Notes under the pieces: model-generated
What the model was told of the DNA's origin: nothing
The model's input: the letters and a program-made list of their open reading frames with translations, nothing else
The model's database searches: none
Part shown: positions 1-5,968 of the stretch, in pieces
Position numbering within the stretch: the stretch's first letter is position 1
How the letters are laid out: each line of letters begins with the position of its first letter
From: Treponema sp.
Lineage (GTDB): Bacteria > Spirochaetota > Spirochaetia > Treponematales > Breznakiellaceae
DNA length: 10,825 nt
Assembly: GCA_031268245.1 (NCBI GenBank)
Contig: JAIRXN010000201.1
Coordinates: 1 to 10,825 of the forward strand
Direction of reading: 5' to 3'
Program-made: the position numbers and the translations under genes

Positions 1-2717
1 CTGTAGTTTCCCAGCTTCCGGTTTTTGTAATCCGGCGCAGCATTGCCGCCGCAGAGCAGGACGGCACTGTACTTTACGGATTCAGAAACCTTTTCGGTTT
101 TCTCTCCGCTTATCCGCATGTGCAGAAGATCCATATTGAGCCAGTGGAACATGGGTTTGTTCTGGAAGTAGAAGGCTGCGGCAGGATCTTTCAAAAGATG
201 TTTGTAGGTTTTCAGCCCGTCGTTTTCCGTGGGAACACGGTACAGGGAAGGTTTTAGGAGCTTTACAAATTCTTCCGCAGCCGCGGCATTACCGCTGCCC
301 TGTACCGCGGCCAGCACTGTAGAGGCAGGGCTTTCCCGGATGAGGGCCTCTGTGGAAGCTACCGCAAAACCCTTCTGCGCCCAGGGCATTCTTTCCATAC
401 CGGGAAGATCCCGGTTAAGCACAAAGTCGCCGTGTATATACACCGTGCCGTCATAATCTTCCGGTTTGAAGCCGGGGGGAACCGGGAAATCAATTTCGGT
501 AGATTCTCCGGGGCCGATGGGGGGCAGAGCCCTCTCTTCGCTTACAAGTACCTTTTCTCCCTCCAGAGGATTTTGGAGAACACAGAGTTTCCAGCGCAGA
601 CTCAAACAATCCAGGGCCGAAAAGTCATAGCGGTTTTCCACAGTAAAACAGTAGGGCTTGCCGGAAACCGTGTTGTAGGGTTTTGCCGTCAGAGGCTCCA
701 GGCGTACCGGAGACTGTACCTGCTTGCATTCGGCCATGACGGGTTTGGGACTCTGATCCGGCAGGATGAGGCCGTTAAGGCAGAAATCGTAATCGGAAGG
801 CTCGTCCCCAAAGTCTCCGCCGTACTTCCAGTATTTTTTACCGTCGGGGCTTGCCGCCGCAATACCCTGATCGATCCAGTCCCAGATAAAGCCGCCCTGC
901 AGCCCGTGGTGGTTTTCAATCGCCTTCCAGTAATCCGAAAGACTGCCGTTTGAATTCCCCATGGCGTGGGAGTATTCGATCATGATGAGGGGCCGGAAAT
1001 CGTTGCGGTACTTGGTAAAGTCCGTGATGAGTTCTATTTGCGGGTACATGGGCCCGATAATGTCGGTAAGGCCCTGGCTCCGGTTGAGGGAATCCAGGGT
1101 AAAGGATCCCTGGCCTTTTTCCGGCCTGATTGCGCCTTCGTAGTTTACAGGCCGGGAAGGATCGTAGCGGCGTATCCATGCGGCGCCTGCATTGTGATTG
1201 TCCCCGTCGCCGCTTTCATTCCCCAGCGACCAGATGATGATCGAAGGGTGGTTTTTGTCCCGTTCCACCATTCTGAGCATCCGGCTCATGTATGCGTAAT
1301 TCCAGGCGCTGTCCCAGGAGATCTGTTCGTAGAAACAGTGATTCTCGATATTCGCCTCGTCCACCAGATATATGCCGTAACGGTCGCAGAGATCGTACCA
1401 GCGTTCATCATCGGGATAGTGACAGGTGCGCACCGCATTGAAATTATGCGTTTTCAGGAGAATGATATCCTTTAACATGCTTTCGGCAGAGAGGGTTTTC
1501 CCCTTCTGCTCATCGTGTTCATGGCGGTTGACGCCTTTGATGAGGGGGGCCTTGCCGTTGATCTTCAGTTCCCGGTTGCCTATTCCCAGTGAACGGAAGC
1601 CGGTACAGAATGCGGCGCTTTCCAGGTGAAGTCCGTCCCTCCACAGGCTCACGGAAACCACATAGAGGGCGGGCGACTCATGCGACCAGGTTTTTGCACC
1701 GGGAACGGTTTCTTCAATCTCCGCGATATTGCTGTTGAGCCTGTAGTTGCAGGAGAACTGTTTTTCTCCGCTGACGATTGCCTTTGTTTCTGCGGCGAAT
1801 TGTTCCGCATCGGCAAGGCTGCCCGGCAGCGAAAAGGGATACACCGCATATTTGACGGTAAAGGGCCTTGTATCTTTGTTAAGGGTAACCGGAACATTCC
1901 CGGTGCTTCGGGATTCGGGGACATTACCCCCTATACTTACCCTCATGGAAAGTTTCCCTTCGCCCGCATTGTCAATCGTTCCGGGAACAGCCTTTATGTC
2001 TTTGATATAGCAGTCTTCGGTAGCGTAGAGAAACACACTCCGGTGTATGCCGCCGTACCACCATTGATCCTGATCCTCCACATAGCTGGCATCGGAGTAG
2101 CGGACTACCTTGATACAGAGGGTGTTTTCCCCTTCGGTAACGAAGGAACTTATGTCGTATTCCGAGGGAAGCCGGGTATCTTTTCCCATGCCGGCAAAAC
2201 TTCCGTTAATGTACACGAGGGCCACGCTTTCCGCTGAGCCGATATGGAGCACTACCCGTTTTCCCCTCCACGCCCTGGGAACGGTAAAGCTCCGGCGGTA
2301 AAGCCCGGTGGGATTATCCCTGGGGGCTTTTGGAGGGACTGCCTGGAAAGGCATCTGGACATTGGTATAGTGAGGCTTGTCGAAGCCCTGGAGAGTCCAG
2401 GTACCGGGAACCGCTATGGCGCTCCAGCCTTCGGTCTTGAACTCCGGCTTTACCCAGGAGAGATCTTCCTCTCCGGGGAAATCGGCGCCTTTTGCCCCGG
2501 CGGAATACCCCGGCCCGGGGAGAAGTTTGAAGTTCCAGCGGCCGTCCAGGCTGAAATAAAGGGGATTTTTGCCGGGATCACGATATTCGGGTCCTGCCAC
2601 CGTATCGGCAACAGCGGCTTCGGCCGAACTGAAAGGTAAAAGCGGACTGCGCATAGGCAGCCGGTTCATTCCCTGAATTTCAGGGTTTTCCCACATTGGG
2701 GGGAAGTTATTATCCAT
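1..2717 (-). CDS. lacZ: LacZ-type GH2 beta-galactosidase, 3' end beyond the window
   Basis: Hydrolyses terminal non-reducing beta-D-galactose from galactosides. No signal peptide is visible, so it should act in the cytoplasm on imported sugars. Reading leftward, about 905 codons are open without a stop. The N-terminal signature WENPEIQGMNRLP (residues 9-21) is typical of LacZ enzymes. It is followed by the sugar-binding domain with EDQDQWWYGGIHR, then the TIM barrel. The acid/base glutamate is in WSLGNESGDG (about residue 501) and the nucleophile in MIEYSHAMGNS (about residue 581), with spacing close to E. coli Glu461/Glu537. RVPTENDG (about residues 826-833) marks the start of the C-terminal beta-sandwich domain, so roughly the last 150 residues are missing. 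Start choice: ATG at 2717 has no Shine-Dalgarno but sits just after a good -10 box. An in-frame ATG at 2738 (seven codons longer) lies inside that promoter and is less likely; ATG at 2696 is also possible. The gene is divergent from the sugar-transport operon. Family certain; true substrate inferred. Confidence 0.95.
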   Translation of the reverse strand, partial: MDNNFPPMWENPEIQGMNRLPMRSPLLPFSSAEAAVADTVAGPEYRDPGKNPLYFSLDGRWNFKLLPGPGYSAGAKGADFPGEEDLSWVKPEFKTEGWSAIAVPGTWTLQGFDKPHYTNVQMPFQAVPPKAPRDNPTGLYRRSFTVPRAWRGKRVVLHIGSAESVALVYINGSFAGMGKDTRLPSEYDISSFVTEGENTLCIKVVRYSDASYVEDQDQWWYGGIHRSVFLYATEDCYIKDIKAVPGTIDNAGEGKLSMRVSIGGNVPESRSTGNVPVTLNKDTRPFTVKYAVYPFSLPGSLADAEQFAAETKAIVSGEKQFSCNYRLNSNIAEIEETVPGAKTWSHESPALYVVSVSLWRDGLHLESAAFCTGFRSLGIGNRELKINGKAPLIKGVNRHEHDEQKGKTLSAESMLKDIILLKTHNFNAVRTCHYPDDERWYDLCDRYGIYLVDEANIENHCFYEQISWDSAWNYAYMSRMLRMVERDKNHPSIIIWSLGNESGDGDNHNAGAAWIRRYDPSRPVNYEGAIRPEKGQGSFTLDSLNRSQGLTDIIGPMYPQIELITDFTKYRNDFRPLIMIEYSHAMGNSNGSLSDYWKAIENHHGLQGGFIWDWIDQGIAAASPDGKKYWKYGGDFGDEPSDYDFCLNGLILPDQSPKPVMAECKQVQSPVRLEPLTAKPYNTVSGKPYCFTVENRYDFSALDCLSLRWKLCVLQNPLEGEKVLVSEERALPPIGPGESTEIDFPVPPGFKPEDYDGTVYIHGDFVLNRDLPGMERMPWAQKGFAVASTEALIRESPASTVLAAVQGSGNAAAAEEFVKLLKPSLYRVPTENDGLKTYKHLLKDPAAAFYFQNKPMFHWLNMDLLHMRISGEKTEKVSESVKYSAVLLCGGNAAPDYKNRKLGNY

Positions 2718-2753
2718 AAATAATGATAATAGATCCATGAATCAAATTGTCAA
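2718..2753 (-). promoter_or_regulatory. sigma70-like promoter of lacZ, probably leaderless
   Basis: On the minus strand a perfect -35 TTGACA (2753-2748) is separated by 16 bases from a -10 TATTAT (2731-2726). Transcription would be expected to start around 2717-2721, that is 0 to 4 bases before the ATG at 2717. No Shine-Dalgarno sequence lies before the ATG. Hexamers and spacing are seen directly; the start point and leaderless translation are inferred. Confidence 0.6.
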
Positions 2754-2770
2754 GTGAAGTGTGCGCATAG

Positions 2771-2784
2771 AGAGGAATACCTCT
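2771..2784. promoter_or_regulatory. inverted repeat between divergent promoters, candidate operator
   Basis: AGAGG-AATA-CCTCT has five-base arms around a four-base centre. It lies between the two divergent -35 boxes, 17 bases upstream of the lacZ -35 and 32 bases upstream of the transporter -35, where one regulator could act on both promoters. A short run of T follows on the plus strand, so a weak hairpin is an alternative. No regulator gene is in the window, so the role is a guess. Confidence 0.3.
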
Positions 2785-2795
2785 TTTGAAAAATA

Positions 2796-2824
2796 TGCAA
2801 AAATCAAAAAATGTGGTTGCAAAA
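2796..2824 (+). repeat. pair of TGCAAAA direct repeats 22 bases apart
   Basis: TGCAAAA occurs at 2796-2802 and 2818-2824. The second copy overlaps the -35 box of the transporter promoter. The 22-base period is about two helical turns, so a protein could contact both copies on one face of the DNA. The surrounding sequence is A-rich and chance recurrence is quite possible. Confidence 0.2.
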
Positions 2825-2845
2825 TTCTCTAAATCCACCTATACT
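2817..2845 (+). promoter_or_regulatory. sigma70-like promoter of the sugar-transport operon
   Basis: TTGCAA (2817-2822) and TATACT (2840-2845) are separated by the optimal 17 bases, matching the -35 and -10 consensus at five of six positions each. Transcription should start near 2852, giving a leader of about 47 bases before the ATG at 2899. The leader holds an inverted repeat (2858-2875) and a strong AGGAGG. Confidence 0.65.
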
Positions 2846-2857
2846 AAACCTAATAAT

Positions 2858-2875
2858 GATGTTTCAAACGACATC
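2858..2875. promoter_or_regulatory. inverted repeat in the operon leader, candidate operator
   Basis: GATGT (2858-2862) and ACATC (2871-2875) are exact complements eight bases apart. Inside them GTTT-C-AAAC (2861-2869) forms a second, nested symmetry. The element begins about six bases after the predicted transcription start, a usual place for a sugar-responsive repressor to bind. LacI-family or ROK-family repressors are typical of such operons, but nothing here identifies which. Confidence 0.3.
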
Positions 2876-2898
2876 TGATTATAAATTCAGGAGGAATT

Positions 2899-4191
2899 AT
2901 GAAAAAAGCTTTACTCATCCTGGTAGTCCTGCTTATGGCAGTTGCTATCATCGGATGCAGCAGACAAGCAGCGGCTTCGACTCCGGCTCCGGCAGACCCC
3001 AATGCGCCGGTGAAACTTTTAGTATGGTGCTGGGACCCCATGTTCAATGTGTACGCCATGAACGAAGCGGTGAAGATCTATCAGCGGGATCATCCCAATG
3101 TATCTGCTGAGGTCATGGATATTACCGAAATTGAGCAGAAGGTTACCACAGCCCTCTCTTCCGGTCAGACCGACGATATGCCGGATATTCTCCTTAACCA
3201 GGACAATTCCATCCAGCGCTTTGTGCAGACCTATCCCGAAGCATACCTCCCCCTGAACGGGAAGGTTGACCTCTCCAAGTTTGCCCAGTTCAAGCTGGAT
3301 GTAGGCGTCTATGAAGGGAAGAACTACGGCGTGCCCTTCGATAACGGCGCTACCGCTACCTTCCTCCGCAGGGACATCGTTGAACAGGCTGGTTACAATG
3401 TTGAAGACTTTAACGATATTACCTGGGAAAAGTTCATTGAACAGGGCCAGGTAGTCAGGCAGAAGACCGGGGTAGCCATGCTTTCCACCACAACCGGCGG
3501 ATCGGATATCCTCATGCTGATGACCCAGAGCGCCGGAAAATGGTTCTTTGACGATCAGGGCAATCCCTATATCAGGGATAATCCGGTTATCAAACGGGCG
3601 CTGGAAATCTACAAAGAAATGGTAGACAAGGGCGTCCTTCTCCAGGTAGCCGATTGGAACGCATATATTGCCAGCCTCAATAACGGTCAGACCGCATCCA
3701 CCATCCAGGGCTGCTGGATCATCGGTTCCATCGTTCCCGCCACCGACCAGGCCGGAAAATGGGCCGTGATGAGTACTCCCAAATTTGCAACCATTGATTC
3801 GGTGAACTATTCAAGTCAGGGCGGTTCAGGCTGGATGGTACTTTCCAGCTCCAAACATTCCGATGTGGCCATGGATCTTCTGGACAAGGTCTGGGCGGGC
3901 AGTGTGGAATTCTATGAGACCATTCTTCCCTCTTCCGGCGCCATTTCCACCTGGCTTCCCGCAGCGGATTCCAGAGTGTATAGCGAACCTCATCCCTTCT
4001 TCGGCGGACAGAAGATCTACGAAGATCTGGTAGCGTATGCCAGCAATGTGCCCAAGGTAAAGTACGGTGTCTATAACTACGAGGCCCGTGACGCCGTGGG
4101 ACGCGCATTGGCACAGGTTCTGCAGGGCGCATCTGTTGATTCGGTGCTTGCCACTGCCCAGCAGGAAGTAGAGTTTATTATTAACCAGTAA
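2899..4191 (+). CDS. sugar ABC transporter substrate-binding lipoprotein (family 1)
   Basis: Extracytoplasmic binding protein of a carbohydrate importer, probably CUT1 family, delivering an oligosaccharide to the two permeases encoded next. The 430-residue length is usual. The N-terminus is a lipoprotein signal: basic MKK, a hydrophobic stretch, then a lipobox AIIGC with the acylated cysteine at residue 20. A low-complexity Ala/Ser/Thr/Pro linker follows (about residues 24-33). The mature part begins with the VKLLVWCWDP strand and contains an SGQTDDMPDILL segment and a VPFDNGATATFLRRD segment, both characteristic of family 1 solute-binding proteins. ATG at 2899 follows AGGAGG (2889-2894) by four bases and gives a complete signal peptide. 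It is first in an operon with two permeases and a beta-mannosidase, which suggests a beta-mannoside ligand. The ligand cannot be read from the sequence alone. Confidence 0.93.
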   Translation: MKKALLILVVLLMAVAIIGCSRQAAASTPAPADPNAPVKLLVWCWDPMFNVYAMNEAVKIYQRDHPNVSAEVMDITEIEQKVTTALSSGQTDDMPDILLNQDNSIQRFVQTYPEAYLPLNGKVDLSKFAQFKLDVGVYEGKNYGVPFDNGATATFLRRDIVEQAGYNVEDFNDITWEKFIEQGQVVRQKTGVAMLSTTTGGSDILMLMTQSAGKWFFDDQGNPYIRDNPVIKRALEIYKEMVDKGVLLQVADWNAYIASLNNGQTASTIQGCWIIGSIVPATDQAGKWAVMSTPKFATIDSVNYSSQGGSGWMVLSSSKHSDVAMDLLDKVWAGSVEFYETILPSSGAISTWLPAADSRVYSEPHPFFGGQKIYEDLVAYASNVPKVKYGVYNYEARDAVGRALAQVLQGASVDSVLATAQQEVEFIINQ

Positions 4192-4214
4192 AAGGTAAGG
4201 AATGGAGGCGGTAC

Positions 4215-5093
4215 ATGAAATTCACCCTTGAAAAGAAAACAAGACTGTGGGGTTGGATCTTTGTTGCACCCGCCTCTCTCCTCATCTTTTTCATGTCTTT
4301 TTACCCGATGATTCAGGCTCTTATCCTTTCCCTCTCCAGCGGAAGGGGTAACAACCTGAAGTTTGCAGGCATCAATAATTACCTTAGGCTGCTGCAGGAC
4401 GCCCAGTTCCGGGTAGCGGTGCGGAACGTTTTTATCTATCTTGTTATCCAGGTGCCGATCATGCTTGTTCTGGCCCTGATCCTTGCTTCCATGCTGAACA
4501 GCCCGCAGCTTAAGTCCAAGGGCTTTTTCCGGGCGCTGGTTTTTCTGCCCTGCGCTACCGGCCTTGTTTCGGCTTCGATCATTTTCAAGTCTTTCTTTTC
4601 GGTAGACGGCTTTATCAATTTAATGCTGACGCGGCTTCACATTATTTCCACTTCCATTGATTGGCTTACCAACCCGATCCTGGCGAAGGGTGTTATTATC
4701 ACGGTAATAACCTGGCGCTGGACGGGATACAATACGATCTTTTATCTTGCGGGACTTCAAACCATAGAAAAATCGGTGTATGAGGCCGCACGGATCGACG
4801 GGGCCAATGCGGCCCAGGCCTTCTTCAGGATAACGGTCCCGCTGCTGGGCCCGGTAATTCTTTTAACTACGATCATGAGTACCAACGGAACCCTGCAGCT
4901 CTTTGACGAAGCCAAGGTTATGACCAACGGGGGCCCGGGGAATGCGACACAGACAATCTCGCAGTATGTATACAACCTTTCGTTCCTTTATGCGCCGCAG
5001 TTTGGTTATGCCGCCGCAGTTTCCTATACTATCCTTATCATGGTAGCGATACTGTCCTTCATTCAGATGAAAATAGGAGACAAGAAACAATGA
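4215..5093 (+). CDS. sugar ABC transporter permease, MalF/UgpA type
   Basis: Inner-membrane permease of a CUT1 sugar importer, 292 residues, pairing with the product of the following gene. Hydrophobic segments are clear at about residues 13-38, 70-92, 106-128, 158-180, 205-222 and 258-285, consistent with six spans. The cytoplasmic EAA loop, where the ATPase docks, is well conserved: EAARIDGANAAQAFFRITVP at residues 190-209. FDEAKVMTNGGPGNAT near the C-terminus is typical of MalF/UgpA-like subunits. It starts 23 bases after the binding-protein gene with GGAGG (4204-4208) upstream, and its stop overlaps the next start as ATGA. No ATPase gene accompanies it. Confidence 0.93.
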   Translation: MKFTLEKKTRLWGWIFVAPASLLIFFMSFYPMIQALILSLSSGRGNNLKFAGINNYLRLLQDAQFRVAVRNVFIYLVIQVPIMLVLALILASMLNSPQLKSKGFFRALVFLPCATGLVSASIIFKSFFSVDGFINLMLTRLHIISTSIDWLTNPILAKGVIITVITWRWTGYNTIFYLAGLQTIEKSVYEAARIDGANAAQAFFRITVPLLGPVILLTTIMSTNGTLQLFDEAKVMTNGGPGNATQTISQYVYNLSFLYAPQFGYAAAVSYTILIMVAILSFIQMKIGDKKQ

Positions 5094-5905
5094 AGACACG
5101 GAATGGTTTTACGCCTCTTATCATGTATCTATTTCTTGTCGTGGCCGGAGTTATTGCCGCCTTTCCATTTTTCTGGATGATTCTTGCCGCCACCAATAAA
5201 AGCGTCGAAGTAGTCCGGGGACGGTTTTTCTTCGGCCTTAATACCCTGGAAAACTGGAAGACCCTGACCACAACCTATACGTTGCACCTTTCCTTCGGGA
5301 ATTCCCTCAGGAACGCCCTGATAGCTACGCTTCTCAGCCTCTTTGTCTGTTCCCTTGCCGGTTACGGCTTCCAGATCTACCGGGACAAGGCCAAGGACAG
5401 ACTCATGGCAGTCCTCCTCCTCTCCATGATGGTGCCTTTTGCCTCAATAATGGTGCCCCTGTTCAGGCTGTTCAGCCAGATGAAGCTGCTCAATACCACC
5501 ATGGGGATTGTGCTGCCCGGTGTCGCAACGGCCTTTCTCATCTTCTTTTTCAGACAGAATTCCGCCAATTTCCCCATGGAGATTGTGCAGGCCGCACGGG
5601 TGGACGGTCTTGGTGAATTCGGCATCTATGTACGGATCTATGTTCCGGTGATGAGTTCCACTTTTGCCGCCGCCGCGATCATCGTCTTTATGGGCGCCTG
5701 GAATAACTACCTGTGGCCCCTGATTATCCTGCTGAAAAAAGAAAGCCAGACCATGCCCATACTGCTTGCCAGTATGACCCAGGGCTACACCACCGATTAT
5801 GGTATGCTCATGCTCGGCATCAGTATCTGTACCATTCCCACCCTGTTGATCTTTATTACACAGCAGAGAAGGTTTGTGTCGGGGATACTCGGTTCGGTTA
5901 AATAG
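5090..5905 (+). CDS. sugar ABC transporter permease, MalG/UgpE type
   Basis: Second permease subunit of the CUT1 importer, 271 residues, usual length. Hydrophobic spans are visible at about residues 9-33, 72-95, 104-126, 136-154, 189-212 and 240-260. The EAA loop reads QAARVDGLGEFGIYVRIYVP (residues 167-186), with glutamine in place of the first glutamate but the central glycine and final proline kept. FMGAWNNYLWPLIIL (about residues 200-214) is typical of MalG-like subunits. The start overlaps the upstream stop by four bases (ATGA), and AGGAGA (5075-5080) lies inside the previous gene, which points to translational coupling and equal subunit production. Confidence 0.93.
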   Translation: MKTRNGFTPLIMYLFLVVAGVIAAFPFFWMILAATNKSVEVVRGRFFFGLNTLENWKTLTTTYTLHLSFGNSLRNALIATLLSLFVCSLAGYGFQIYRDKAKDRLMAVLLLSMMVPFASIMVPLFRLFSQMKLLNTTMGIVLPGVATAFLIFFFRQNSANFPMEIVQAARVDGLGEFGIYVRIYVPVMSSTFAAAAIIVFMGAWNNYLWPLIILLKKESQTMPILLASMTQGYTTDYGMLMLGISICTIPTLLIFITQQRRFVSGILGSVK

Positions 5906-5920
5906 AGTTCTTCGGAAACT
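5906..5920 (+). other. small UUCG-tetraloop hairpin after the permease stop codon
   Basis: Directly after the stop codon, AGTTC-TTCG-GAAACT can fold as a five-pair stem with one bulged A, closed by C(UUCG)G, a very stable loop. No T-run follows, so it is not a standard terminator. It may protect the 3' end of the upstream message or lower expression of the mannosidase gene, which starts 63 bases after the permease gene ends. The stem is short and the role is speculative. Confidence 0.3.
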
Positions 5921-5968
5921 TCAGTTCGTGTTTAATAATGCAGATAGTCAATTCTTTAGGCGGTAACT

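Noticed and set aside
432..2639. Several plus-strand open frames of 60-203 codons across the lacZ region
   Set aside because: They lie antisense to a continuous lacZ frame with conserved motifs, overlap each other in different frames, and resemble no known protein.
2699..2740. AT-rich stretch resembling a Fur-like (GATAAT repeat) site over the lacZ start
   Set aside because: Only partial resemblance to the Fur consensus; the sequence is better explained as the -10 region of the lacZ promoter.
3719..4132. A 137-codon minus-strand frame within the binding-protein gene
   Set aside because: Arg/Pro/Trp-rich composition typical of a shadow frame; the plus-strand gene is intact and conserved.
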